Shown here piece after piece: positions 39,856 to 48,646 of a DNA stretch of 64,000 nucleotides. The stretch is from Clostridiales bacterium (GTDB lineage Bacteria > Bacillota > Clostridia > Peptostreptococcales > Acidaminobacteraceae). Where the stretch lies: contig JAIOSU010000143.1 in the NCBI GenBank assembly GCA_021107455.1, forward strand, positions 1 through 64,000, read 5' to 3'. Numbering within the stretch: position 1 is the stretch's first letter; each line of letters starts with the position of its first letter. The position numbers were made by a program, and so were the translations under genes. The notes beneath the pieces were generated by a model that saw only the letters and a program-made list of their open reading frames with translations, made no database searches and was not told where the DNA came from.

Positions 39856-41819
39856 ATCTTGAAATCAAATCCTTTCTCGGTTTCGTACGTATAATCCATA
39901 GGTTTCACATTTTGCTGGACACTGAGCATTGGTTTGCCACCATCAGAATAATTTTCAAACGAGAATTCACCCTGTAAATAGCCAAGATCATCCAGTCCCT
40001 CAAACAACTCCCTAAACAACGGTTCAAGTGCGGCTCTTGAATCACTCATCACTTTGAGATTCACTCTCCCCGATTGAATGGTTACTTTAACGCCAACTTC
40101 TCCATGCTTTTTAAGAGACATGCCAAAATACAGTTCCGTATTTTTAGGATCCAGCTGTCCGCCGTTTTTTCTTCCATTCATATAGACCTTCATGTTGCCA
40201 ATGGTCTCCCCATCCTCAAAAGGCATATTGAAAAACTGAAATTGCTTGCGTCCTTCCTGGTCCGGTTGATTCATCATTTGCTGACCAGAAAGATTCATCA
40301 TCGTCTTCTCCTGACTTTGAATCGTTCGGGATTCCGTCTCCTCTTTCATCATTTTGAGAAGGATTTCTTTGACATTGCCTTCAATCCACTCCTGACTCTT
40401 CACGGAATCTTTCATTTCAATTTTGGAAGACACTTCCGATTCGTGATTGATACCCATAAAACGCATGATCTCAGCCACATCTCTGGCTTGTCTCACACCT
40501 GTTGAATCCTTGAATATCTCCAGGACGCGTTCCAGCTGAGCCTCAAGTTTCACCGGCTTCTCGTTTTGCTTCGGTGAAAACTCATTTATGATCTGGTCTG
40601 TTTTTAGTGTTGCAAACGCCTGAACTCTTTTAACTGATGGCGTAAAAGTCATCTTCTCAAAAGTCTCTTTGACTTCGGTTGTGATTTTCACCGCACCCGC
40701 AATATCGCCTTTAATAAGGGCATCTTTTGCGTTAAGGAGTTTCGCACTCGCGTGCATCAACTCTTTTTCCATATGCATATCCGTGAACAGCGTCACGTTG
40801 CTTTTCATGATCAAATGTTCCAAACGGTCGATTGCTTTCGTGACCACCTGGATCATATCGGCTTTCACTGGTTTTTCCGGCATCTGTAAAAGTTCGACCA
40901 CATCCTTTTTAAAGGCACTAAATGTCTCTTTTGCCTCAATGGTCGCCTGAGTGGTTTCCTTCACGATAAATTGCTTGAAATCAAACACCTCAGTAATGAT
41001 GCTTGCGGCTTGTTCCAGTATATGATTCACTGCTTCTGTGATTGCTTTTTCAAACTCGGGGTCGATTTCAAGATCTGATTTGGGAACGTCCTCTAAAATT
41101 TCATGATCTGCTGGTTGAGCAGGTTTAATGGAAGTTTCTTGTTCATCGTCAACTTGTTCTGCGTCAACTTGTTCTGCGTCAACTTTTTCTGTTGTCTCGT
41201 TTGAAACAGGTGCCTTCACAGGTATTGGCATCTCATTGATAACCTTAACCAACTTTTCAAGCAATGTGGTCACAGTCTCTTTACTGAGATCCAGCAGTAC
41301 AGTTTCTTTGGAATCAACGCCGGCAACGAACTGAATCGCTCTCACAACTGCGGACTTAAAATCCTGACCACTCTCCAGAGCTCTTATAATTTCGGCTTTT
41401 ACAGCCTCGGGCAACTTCAAGTTTTGGACCAGTTTCTTGACATCTGCTTGTGGCAACCGATCCACCACGCTGTCATCAAGCAAAAGTTGAAGATCCTCCG
41501 GATTCGCCTGAAGCGCGCCATGAAGCGCCATCAAATGATCCGATGAAAGATCCACACCTTTGTAAAGTGCCATCTCAACTGTTTCGAGTTTAGATTTGAC
41601 ATCGCCATCCGCTGTATTCATGAACTCAGTAACCTCATTGATCGTTTGTCGATCCGGTACCGTATTATATTTTGAAAAGAGAGCATTCAGGGCTTTTCCA
41701 TCCTCACCGCTGAATTTCGGAGCTTCGACTTTGTTTTCCTTTATGGTTTGCCCATCGCTCGTTTTTTCGGACATCTTCAGCGATTGGGTCAATGATTGTA
41801 ACATACTACCAATTTTCAT
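39852..41819 (-). CDS. FliK-like flagellar hook-length control family protein (YlqG-like)
   Basis: A 655-residue, Lys/Glu-rich, mostly helical protein without membrane segments. The C-terminal 90 residues (from TELYFGMSLKKHGEVGVKVT to the end) match the FliK Flg_hook domain, with GRVNLKVMSD and LEPLFRELFEGLDDLGY. The Gln-rich segment MMNLSGQQMMNQPDQEGRK precedes it. The middle carries a short VDAEQ repeat encoded by a 15-bp tandem repeat. It is likely the YlqG homologue paired with the FlhB-like gene. Its exact job is unknown. ATG 41819 follows GAGAGGTGGTCTT. Confidence 0.75.
   Translation of the reverse strand: MKIGSMLQSLTQSLKMSEKTSDGQTIKENKVEAPKFSGEDGKALNALFSKYNTVPDRQTINEVTEFMNTADGDVKSKLETVEMALYKGVDLSSDHLMALHGALQANPEDLQLLLDDSVVDRLPQADVKKLVQNLKLPEAVKAEIIRALESGQDFKSAVVRAIQFVAGVDSKETVLLDLSKETVTTLLEKLVKVINEMPIPVKAPVSNETTEKVDAEQVDAEQVDDEQETSIKPAQPADHEILEDVPKSDLEIDPEFEKAITEAVNHILEQAASIITEVFDFKQFIVKETTQATIEAKETFSAFKKDVVELLQMPEKPVKADMIQVVTKAIDRLEHLIMKSNVTLFTDMHMEKELMHASAKLLNAKDALIKGDIAGAVKITTEVKETFEKMTFTPSVKRVQAFATLKTDQIINEFSPKQNEKPVKLEAQLERVLEIFKDSTGVRQARDVAEIMRFMGINHESEVSSKIEMKDSVKSQEWIEGNVKEILLKMMKEETESRTIQSQEKTMMNLSGQQMMNQPDQEGRKQFQFFNMPFEDGETIGNMKVYMNGRKNGGQLDPKNTELYFGMSLKKHGEVGVKVTIQSGRVNLKVMSDSRAALEPLFRELFEGLDDLGYLQGEFSFENYSDGGKPMLSVQQNVKPMDYTYETEKGFDFKI
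41147..41191. repeat. 15-bp tandem repeat, three copies, inside the FliK-like gene
   Basis: The unit CGTCAACTTGTTCTG occurs at 41147-41161 and 41162-41176 and, with one change, at 41177-41191. It encodes a VDAEQ pentapeptide repeat, keeps the frame and could vary in copy number by slippage. Confidence 0.85.
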
Positions 41820-41855
41820 AAGACCACCTCTCTGAGATTATCGGCAGGACTTCCT

Positions 41856-42752
41856 CTATATCTTAGACGCAGCCAGCCTTTTTTCACGGACATTTGTCAC
41901 CGTAAGTGAGAGCATGACAAGAGCTCCACCCACAAATTGTTTGACTGAAATCAATTGTCCCAAGTAGAGATAACTGAAAATTATTGTCACAATAGGCAAG
42001 AAATTAATGAACAACGATGACTCAGTTATTCCGAGGAGATCCATGGATCTCGCAAAATAATAAAATCCTAGAACAGATGCGAACACACTGAGGAAAATCA
42101 AATGCATATAGCCTTCAAGTGGCACTGCTGTCCAATTGTTTTTTTCGAAAGGAGCGACTATCAAGAAAAATGGCAAACTGTATAGGAACTGATAAAAAAT
42201 GATGGTCAAATAGGAGTAACTTCTAAATAATGGTTTTGATGCCATGGAATAAACCACCCATGACAGAACAGCGCCGAGCATCATCAAATATCCGACAGTC
42301 TCCTCCACAACGAAAAGTGATTCAAACCTCAAGTCGATGATCAAAACGACGCCAGCGATGGAAATCAAAATGGCCAGTACATCGATCTTATCAATCCTTC
42401 TTTTGAAGATCAGGCCTTCAAATATAAGTGTGAACATCGGAATGGAGGCAATGATGAGTGCGGCAGGAGATGCTGAAATGTACATGATTCCCGTATTCTC
42501 AAAATAGAAGTAGATGGCTATACCAATCGTTCCTGCGAGTACAAAAAGTGGTCGATCCTTCTTATGCACTTTCAGAGGTTCTTTCATGATTTTCATCATG
42601 GCGAACATTATTGCCGTGGCGATTACAAATCTTATCGCTCCTATAGTCATCGGTCCCAGATAATCGAGTAGATATTCAGTGCTCACAAAGGATATGCCCC
42701 AAGTGATCACTGGAATCGACACACTAATCAGACCTTTCGTTTTTCTTGTCAT
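41856..42752 (-). CDS. EamA/DMT-family permease
   Basis: A 298-residue integral membrane protein of ten hydrophobic helices in two similar halves, as in the drug/metabolite transporter superfamily. The first half has GPMTIGAIRFVIATAIMF and SASPAALIIASIPMF, and the second LSWVVYSMASKPLF and ASVLGFYYFARSMDLLG. These proteins export or exchange small metabolites or amino acids; no substrate can be named. It lies ten bases after the flavoprotein gene and is probably cotranscribed. Confidence 0.85.
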   Translation of the reverse strand: MTRKTKGLISVSIPVITWGISFVSTEYLLDYLGPMTIGAIRFVIATAIMFAMMKIMKEPLKVHKKDRPLFVLAGTIGIAIYFYFENTGIMYISASPAALIIASIPMFTLIFEGLIFKRRIDKIDVLAILISIAGVVLIIDLRFESLFVVEETVGYLMMLGAVLSWVVYSMASKPLFRSYSYLTIIFYQFLYSLPFFLIVAPFEKNNWTAVPLEGYMHLIFLSVFASVLGFYYFARSMDLLGITESSLFINFLPIVTIIFSYLYLGQLISVKQFVGGALVMLSLTVTNVREKRLAASKI

Positions 42753-42762
42753 GTGTTTCCCC

Positions 42763-43986
42763 TCATTGTCTATTATTTTTGATGATATGATCGGCGACTG
42801 TTTTTGCAGACGAAAATGCCCACTGAAGATTATAACCGCCTGAATCGCCGTCGATGTCGAGTACTTCTCCTATGAAATAAAGACCTTCCTTTAATCTGGA
42901 CATCAGATGTTTAGCACTTACGTCCTCAAGAGCGACTCCACCTACAGTGACCATGGCTGATGCTTCTCCAGTAAGTGACTGGACCTTCACCGGATATGCT
43001 GTCAAATGTTTTATGAATTCTTTTCTTATTGGTTTTGTCACCTCAGAAAGTCTCAGCTCCTTTTTTGCACCTGATGAGGCTAGGATGACTGGTTTGAGAC
43101 GGTCTGGAATATCTAGTTTATTCATGAAAAAGGCCAAAGGCTTTTCTCCGTTATCTCCCGCAATTCCTAGAAAGAACCGATCGAGCGCTTCATAGGTCAT
43201 ATCGACAAACTGAATTTCAAGTCTGTCACCTTTCTCAAAGTTCCTGCTATTGTCGAGGATCACTGGTCCACTTAGTCCGAAATGTGTCAAAAGCAAATCT
43301 CCAGTGAACCTTCTGGTCTTTTGGCCTTCCCTCCCCATAGAGATATGGATGTTCTTAAAGGTGAGCCCACTCAATTCCAGCAAGTTCCTGTCATCGCAAT
43401 GAACAGAGGTCAGTCCAGGCTTCGCTTCCACGACCCTGTGCCCCAGCTTTTCAGCGATGACATAACCGTCCCCTGTCGTTCCAAGTCTTGAATAAGTCAT
43501 GCCTCCTGTAGCGACAATCAGATTTGTGGAACAGAAGTCACCATGATCAGTGCGTACAGTATAGGTTGATTCATCAAAAAGCACTTCAGTAAGCTTTACC
43601 TCTTTCATGATTTTTGCATTTCTGTTGTCACGGATGGCATTCAATAGTGTTTCAAGAACATCATTCGATCTAAGAGTTGCCGGGAACACTTTCCCATCTT
43701 CCCTCTCGGTACACTTCAGTCCATGAGATTCAAAATATCTGATCACAGCCTTGTTGTCATGATGTGACAATGAGAATTTCACAAAATTCTTATGCTCGCC
43801 ATAATGTGAATAGAAAGCCTTGATATCACCTCCGTGCGTCAGATTGCACTGACCGCTCCCGGATGCGAGAAGTTTGAGTCCCAAGCGGTTATTTTTCTCA
43901 AGCACAAGCACTTTGAGGGGACTAAGATGTGCCGCCAGATACAATCCCGCTGCACCTCCACCTATAATTATTGCATCATATTTCAT
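42763..43986 (-). CDS. HI0933/YhiN-family flavoprotein
   Basis: A 407-residue FAD-binding protein. The N-terminal Rossmann motif AIIIGGGAAGLYLAAHL, the GSGQCNLTHGG block typical of the HI0933 family, the ATGGMTYSRLGTTGDGY motif and the C-terminal GEVLDIDGDSGGYNLQWAFSSA segment identify it. The reaction of this family is unknown; some members have been linked to tRNA or quinone chemistry without proof. ATG follows AGAGGTAAAC. The upstream intergenic region holds the 70-bp palindrome. Confidence 0.88.
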   Translation of the reverse strand: MKYDAIIIGGGAAGLYLAAHLSPLKVLVLEKNNRLGLKLLASGSGQCNLTHGGDIKAFYSHYGEHKNFVKFSLSHHDNKAVIRYFESHGLKCTEREDGKVFPATLRSNDVLETLLNAIRDNRNAKIMKEVKLTEVLFDESTYTVRTDHGDFCSTNLIVATGGMTYSRLGTTGDGYVIAEKLGHRVVEAKPGLTSVHCDDRNLLELSGLTFKNIHISMGREGQKTRRFTGDLLLTHFGLSGPVILDNSRNFEKGDRLEIQFVDMTYEALDRFFLGIAGDNGEKPLAFFMNKLDIPDRLKPVILASSGAKKELRLSEVTKPIRKEFIKHLTAYPVKVQSLTGEASAMVTVGGVALEDVSAKHLMSRLKEGLYFIGEVLDIDGDSGGYNLQWAFSSAKTVADHIIKNNRQ

Positions 43987-44030
43987 GTTTACCTCTTTTA
44001 CGGTATAATGTTAGTATCAGATTCGATTGG

Positions 44031-44100
44031 GGTACCGATTGGGGACAGGTGCAAACTGGTACCTTGAGGTACCAGTTTGCACCTGTCCCCAATCGGTACC
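44031..44100. repeat. Perfect 33-bp inverted repeat with 4-nt loop, REPIN-like
   Basis: The arms 44031-44063 and 44068-44100 are exact reverse complements around TTGA. Each arm begins and ends with GGTACC and has GGGGACAGGTGC in the centre, a motif like those of REP elements mobilised by RAYT transposases. TTAGTAT (44011-44017) and ATACTAA (44103-44109) form an outer inverted repeat. A partial 12-nt-period duplication of CGATTGGGG lies at 44024-44044. No second copy is in this window. It sits between divergent genes. Confidence 0.9.
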
Positions 44101-44139
44101 TCATACTAAGAATTTCAAATATACAAGGAAGTGATCGAC

Positions 44140-45255
44140 TTGTTTTCAACCGAAGCCGAAGCCAAAAACCTCATAAACGCACTCAGAAACGGCACTGCCC
44201 CGTTTAGACATCATACGATGATCCTATCCGGTCGCGATGACGAGATCGACTCATTCAAAAAAGCGCTGAAGCTCATTGAAAACGACACCGGTTTAGTGAA
44301 AATCCTTGTCGGGGACTACAGCGTAGGTAAATCTTTTCTAATGGGTACCTACAAACATATTGCCCTCAATGACGATTATGTGATTGCATCGTTTCAAATC
44401 AACAATGGATATCGATTGAACAAACTGGAAGATCTATACTATGCCATCATGCATAATCTTTATTTGAAGCACAATCCACAGTCTAAATCTTCATTTGATG
44501 CTATTTTTGACCTTTGGATTGAAAATCTTAAATACTCACCGTTTCCAGTGCAAAAGAGCCACGAGATTCAGACGGTCTGTGATGCACTCTCGAAGTTCAA
44601 CCTCACTTTTTCTAGGGCGTTTTTAAGCTATATACGTTCAAAAATCAGGGGAGATCATGAAGCGACCACCACCACAAGCGCATGGCTTTCAGGGGAACAA
44701 CATATTCCTCAAGGCTTGAAACAAAAAGTCGATCTCACCGGAGGAGTCGACAAGACCAATTCGCTGGATTTCCTTAAATCTTTCGTGAAATTGATCACTT
44801 TGCTCGATTATAAAGGACTAATTGTTTTCATCGATGAACTCGACCTGGTATTGCACGATCGAAGTGATATAAGGTTAAGTGCCTATGACAATCTGAAGTA
44901 CCTTGTCGACCTCACCACCTCTGGAGAACTCCCCAATACTTTTTTTGTTTTCACCGGAACAAAAGAAGTGATTACGTCTGAAGAAAAAGGGGTATTAACG
45001 CATACGGCGCTTGCTCAGAGACTAAATCTGAACGTTCCGGAAGATTCCGGCTCGGTGTTTCATATTAGCTCACTTGAACCCATTGCCTTACTGGAATTGA
45101 CAAAAAAAGTCTTAAAACTTTATAGCAGCTTCACAGCTCTACCGAATCACATCAGTGCTGAGATGCTATATGATGAAATCAATAAAAGCGAACCGAAAGT
45201 AACACGTCATTATGTCACAAGGCTCATCGAAAGACTGGATTCTGAAATCCTATGA
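44140..45255 (+). CDS. P-loop ATPase, BrxD/DUF2791-like, orphan
   Basis: This 371-residue protein has a Walker A GDYSVGKS at 58-65 and Walker B IVFIDELD ending near 235. The overall layout, a LVKILVGDYSVGKSFLMG start, YRLNKLEDLYYAIMHNLY after strand 2 and FVFTGTKEVITSEEKGVLTHTALAQRL near the sensor 1 region, resembles BREX-associated BrxD (DUF2791) ATPases. No other BREX gene (brxA, brxB, brxC, pglX, pglZ or helicase) is nearby. The best start is TTG 44140, eight bases after a near-perfect AAGGAAGTGATC ribosome site; a GTG at 44131 lies inside that site. The function here is unknown; defence or DNA handling is possible. Confidence 0.7.
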   Translation: MFSTEAEAKNLINALRNGTAPFRHHTMILSGRDDEIDSFKKALKLIENDTGLVKILVGDYSVGKSFLMGTYKHIALNDDYVIASFQINNGYRLNKLEDLYYAIMHNLYLKHNPQSKSSFDAIFDLWIENLKYSPFPVQKSHEIQTVCDALSKFNLTFSRAFLSYIRSKIRGDHEATTTTSAWLSGEQHIPQGLKQKVDLTGGVDKTNSLDFLKSFVKLITLLDYKGLIVFIDELDLVLHDRSDIRLSAYDNLKYLVDLTTSGELPNTFFVFTGTKEVITSEEKGVLTHTALAQRLNLNVPEDSGSVFHISSLEPIALLELTKKVLKLYSSFTALPNHISAEMLYDEINKSEPKVTRHYVTRLIERLDSEIL

Positions 45256-45261
45256 TTCGCC

Positions 45262-45292
45262 TGAACCTATCTATCATTTTAGCATAGGTTCA
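45262..45292 (+). terminator. Hairpin after the BrxD-like gene
   Basis: A perfect 9-bp stem (45262-45270 with 45284-45292) with an extra CTA/TAG pair in the loop. The T run after it is poor, so it may be a weak terminator. Its right arm overlaps the next promoter. Confidence 0.5.
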
Positions 45293-45318
45293 CAACAATT
45301 TTATATGCTTTTTATAAA
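45289..45318 (+). promoter_or_regulatory. Promoter for the H-NOX chemoreceptor
   Basis: TTCACA (45289-45294), an 18-base spacer and TATAAA (45313-45318) lie 22 bases before the ATG at 45340. Confidence 0.5.
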
Positions 45319-45339
45319 TAATATTGAAGGAAGGTCACA

Positions 45340-46329
45340 ATGAAAGGTACAGTAGTAAACATCTGGCTCAACACAATCACCAAACTCTATGGAGAAAACA
45401 CAAAAAATAAAATTCTAACCGAACAAGGTTGGAATCCAGGTCGTCTGATCACTCCACTCGAAGAGATTGAAGACAAACGCGTTTTTGCGTTAATCGACGC
45501 ATTCGCAAAGAACAAAGGTATGAAAAGCGAAGAACTTTGGAGAAAACTTGGGCAAAACAATATCAAATCTTTCCACGATTGGTTCCCGTCCTATTTTGAC
45601 AATTCCAGTGCCATGGGCTTTCTGATGTTGATGGACAGGGTTCACGCCCAACTCACCAAAATGATCCCAGGAGCTAAACCTCCCCGACTGATTCCGGAAG
45701 TCATTGATGAAAAAAACATCTACCTGACCTACAAATCCAAAAGAGGACTGTTTGAGTACCTTGCTGGACTATTTGAAGGAGTCGCTGAGCACTATGGTGA
45801 AAAAATCGACGCAAAAATTGTAGAGAAATCAACTGAGGCAGACGGGACCCATGTGGCGAAGTTCCATCTGATATTTGAAAAATCTCCAAAAACAATCAAA
45901 AAATACAAGCTCACAAAGTTCTTATCGTTTGGATTCATAAAATCCTTACCAATTAAGATCATGCTGATTCCAACACTTCTTACTGTAGCGATTATCGCAA
46001 TTCTAAATGGCGTTGAAAACATACCATTATTGATTGGAGCACCAATACTTGTATTCCTTTCAGGCATTTTTGTTGCCAGTGCTGTCATGAAACCGGTAAA
46101 TGAAATCCATGAGGAACTCGAAAAAATCAGGACACTCCAGATTTCTGAAGATTTGATAGTTAAAACCGGGGACCACATCGAATCAACTTATCGCGACATT
46201 GCAGATGTCAAAGACTCACTTAGAGAAGAATTCACTTATTTCAAAGGTGGAATGGATGATCTTTACTCATTCACAGATAAATTCTCCGTGGTTTCCAAGA
46301 ACCGATTGCCCAGTCCGTACAGGAAGTAG
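45340..46329 (+). pseudogene. H-NOX-domain chemoreceptor, N-terminal part (frameshifted)
   Basis: Residues 1-182 are a heme nitric oxide/oxygen-binding (H-NOX) domain colinear with that of the thermophile Tar4H protein. The proximal heme ligand is His102 in MDRVHAQL, the porphyrin-binding YxSxR motif is Tyr131-Ser133-Arg135, Pro115 is present, and the distal pocket has Trp9, Asn74 and Tyr140, the set that stabilises bound O2. Two helices (about 206-222 and 229-250) follow, then a helical linker. The frame ends at a TAG at 46327-46329. The +2 frame continues the same protein ([13 protein letters not shown]) from about 46303, so one base is missing near 46299-46305. ATG follows AAGGAAGGTCACA. 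Confidence 0.88.
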
Positions 46330-47135
46330 CGGAAGGTGCCATCCATCAAGCCACTGAAACAGAAGGTTCTGTGAGCATACTCGCGGACAACATCGAAATC
46401 CTTAATCAAATCAGCCAAAGAGAGCTCGAAGGTAAAGAAAGTCTGGAGTCCGCAGTGAAGCAAATTGAGATTTCATTCAACGATCTCGAGAAAGTCTCCA
46501 TAAATCTCAACCAGGTCAAAGACAAATTTTCCGAGGTCAACACCCAAGGTACTGAACTCAGTAAGAAAGTCAAAGACATCATTACAATCGTCAGTACAGT
46601 CGAAAGTATTGCCGAACAAACGAACCTATTGGCACTTAACGCTTCTATTGAAGCTGCAAGAGCTGGTGAAATGGGACGTGGATTCAGCGTTGTTGCTGAA
46701 GAAATCAGAAAGCTCGCTGAGGATTCAAAAAATGCCGTCAGCACCATCAACTCAAGCCTCAACCTGTTCACCCACGGTGTCAACAGCATGGTGAGTCAAG
46801 TCAATGACCAGTTCATCGAGCTTGAAAACGGCACAAAGACCATGGCGAACGTCACTGTGGAAAGTAAAAATGCATCTTCCCGAATCAAAGTGGTTTCAAA
46901 CTCTATTTCCGAGATTTCAAAACAACTTTCGGATGAGACCCAGAAAATCAACAAGGTATTCGAAAACATGCATACTTTAGCTGCCATAGCTGAAGAAAAC
47001 TCCGCTACATCACAGGAGATGAGTGCAAACGTCACGAATTTCTCCTCAGAGATCATATCGTTGACCGAGAACATCTCTGAACTTGAGAAAGTCGTGTTGT
47101 TCCTCAAAAATGAACTCAAAAGATATAAATTATAA
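46306..47135 (+). pseudogene. H-NOX chemoreceptor, C-terminal signalling part (frameshifted)
   Basis: The second half of the split receptor. The frame is open from upstream of 46306 and runs to 47135. It encodes the antiparallel coiled coil of a chemoreceptor with the CheA/CheW-contact tip [21 protein letters not shown] and [23 protein letters not shown] at 46371 could start translation, but no ribosome site precedes it, so I regard it as part of one broken gene. If the frameshift is a sequence error, the intact protein is about 597 residues: a membrane-bound oxygen or NO receptor for aerotaxis. Confidence 0.85.
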
Positions 47136-47138
47136 CAG

Positions 47139-47177
47139 AAACGGCTCGTTTCCCATTGATGGAGAACGAGCCGTTTT
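47139..47177. terminator. Bidirectional terminator between H-NOX receptor and MATE gene
   Basis: A perfect 12-bp stem (47139-47150 with 47165-47176) is followed by T. It separates the convergent chemoreceptor and exporter genes. Confidence 0.85.
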
Positions 47178-47182
47178 ATAAT

Positions 47183-48541
47183 TTAGACAAGTCTTGGATT
47201 GTCATAGATATTCGTTTTAAAATATAGGAAACTGTTGAGCAGCAAACGTACCGTCATATCCAGTGCAATCGCCAGAAAAATGACGTTGATAGACATTTGA
47301 AACACATAAGCTGCAAGAAGCGCTATAGGAACACGGACCACATAGAGACCGATTCCCGCTGCATACATAGGCATTTTGGTATAACCCGCACCTCTCAGTG
47401 CACCACCGAGTACGCCCGCTACATTCTGAGGCACTTGAGCAAGACCGCAATAGATTAGATACATCGTTCCGATTCGAATCAGTTCCTGGTCATTTGTCAT
47501 AATTCCAAGTAGCACTTTTGGAAACAGCACCAGAGATCCGCCACCAATCACAGACACGATCACAGCCCATCTTATGATTTCTCTTAGGTAACTCCTGGCC
47601 TTTTCTGGAGATTTGGCTCCCAGATATCTGCCCACGTAAGCCGTTGCAGCTACTTGAAATCCCGCCATAGGCATATATGCTATGCTTTCCGCTTGGAGCC
47701 CCAATTGATAGGCCGCATACGCATTGTCACCATATGTGAGTATTGCCCTGATCAACAATACTGAACTCATTTGCCAAAACAAGGATTCGATGGCACTAGG
47801 CACACCCGTTTTATAAACCGAAGAAATGATATTCTTTTTAAATCTGAAAAATGAAGAAAAACTGCTATGTTCAATGATGCCACCTTTTCTTACGATTACG
47901 ACAATCGCAATAATCGCAGCAATCGCTTGAGACGACGCCATGGCAATACCTGCACCCATGAGTCCTAGTGCCGGAATTCCAAAGGCTCCTCTCACTAAGA
48001 TCAGACCCAAAACAACATTGAGTATATTCATGATAGCACTGATGATCATTGGTGTAGTTGCGTCACCACGTCCCTGAAGGGCTCCCGCAACAATAAGGAC
48101 AATACCCAGAAATGGCATCCCAAGCCCCACAACTCTGAGCAGTTTGACACCGACTTCAAGGAGTTCACCTTTAGCGCCGAAAATTCCTAACCAAAAAGAA
48201 GGTAAAAATATCAAAGTACTCAAGAAAATCAATGACAATATACAGATTGATCCGATTGTTTGTCTAATTGCATGCTTGATGCGTTCATGGTCTTCCGCCC
48301 CTAGTGCTTGAGCGATGACGACCTGGACTCCGATTGCTATGCCTTTGTAGACCGCCCAAATCATACCTCTGACGCGGGTACTGAGGCCCATTGCCCCAAT
48401 AGCTATGAAACCAAGGTTACCAATGAGTGCCATGGATACGATACCGACCATCATTTCAAGTATACTGGACATCATGATTGGTAAAATCATTTTGAGTATA
48501 GCAAGTCTCATTTCGCGTTTTTCAATAGTCACAACAGCCAT
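47183..48541 (-). CDS. MATE-family efflux transporter (first copy)
   Basis: A 452-residue protein of about twelve hydrophobic helices in two repeats, as in multidrug and toxic compound extrusion carriers. The motifs ALIGNLGFIAIGAMGLSTRVRG and IAIGVQVVIAQALGAEDHER in half one and PSAIESLFWQMSSVLL and AATAYVGRYLGAKSPEKA in half two are typical. It exports organic cations using an ion gradient. I use ATG 48541 after GGGGTGGATGTC, not the GTG three codons earlier. It is only distantly similar to the second MATE gene at 49487. Confidence 0.88.
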   Translation of the reverse strand: MAVVTIEKREMRLAILKMILPIMMSSILEMMVGIVSMALIGNLGFIAIGAMGLSTRVRGMIWAVYKGIAIGVQVVIAQALGAEDHERIKHAIRQTIGSICILSLIFLSTLIFLPSFWLGIFGAKGELLEVGVKLLRVVGLGMPFLGIVLIVAGALQGRGDATTPMIISAIMNILNVVLGLILVRGAFGIPALGLMGAGIAMASSQAIAAIIAIVVIVRKGGIIEHSSFSSFFRFKKNIISSVYKTGVPSAIESLFWQMSSVLLIRAILTYGDNAYAAYQLGLQAESIAYMPMAGFQVAATAYVGRYLGAKSPEKARSYLREIIRWAVIVSVIGGGSLVLFPKVLLGIMTNDQELIRIGTMYLIYCGLAQVPQNVAGVLGGALRGAGYTKMPMYAAGIGLYVVRVPIALLAAYVFQMSINVIFLAIALDMTVRLLLNSFLYFKTNIYDNPRLV

Positions 48542-48580
48542 GACATCCACCCCGAGTCATTTTATTTCGCTTCCCTATAT

Positions 48581-48608
48581 ATTCTAACAGAATTGTAGAT
48601 TTTGTAAA
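48581..48608 (-). promoter_or_regulatory. Promoter for the first MATE gene
   Basis: On the minus strand TTTACA (48603-48608), a 16-base spacer and an extended -10 TGTTAGAAT (48581-48589) lie 40 bases before the ATG. Confidence 0.6.
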
Positions 48609-48610
48609 TA

Positions 48611-48637
48611 AAAAAGAGGACCGCTTAAGCGATCCTC
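48611..48637 (-). terminator. Terminator after ribU
   Basis: A 22-nt self-complementary stretch (48616-48637, GAGGA and CGCTT arms with two mismatches) is followed on the minus strand by six T. It ends nine bases past the ribU stop. Confidence 0.75.
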
Positions 48638-48646
48638 CCGTAAATT

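Noticed and set aside
41147-41191. CRISPR-like repeat
   Set aside because: Three contiguous 15-bp units without spacers, in frame inside a coding region.
44131-44139. GTG start of the BrxD-like ATPase
   Set aside because: It lies inside the ribosome site itself; the TTG nine bases on has normal spacing.
46299-46330. Programmed frameshift in the H-NOX chemoreceptor
   Set aside because: No slippery heptamer, no stimulatory stem and no internal ribosome site are visible at the junction; a one-base loss or error is simpler.
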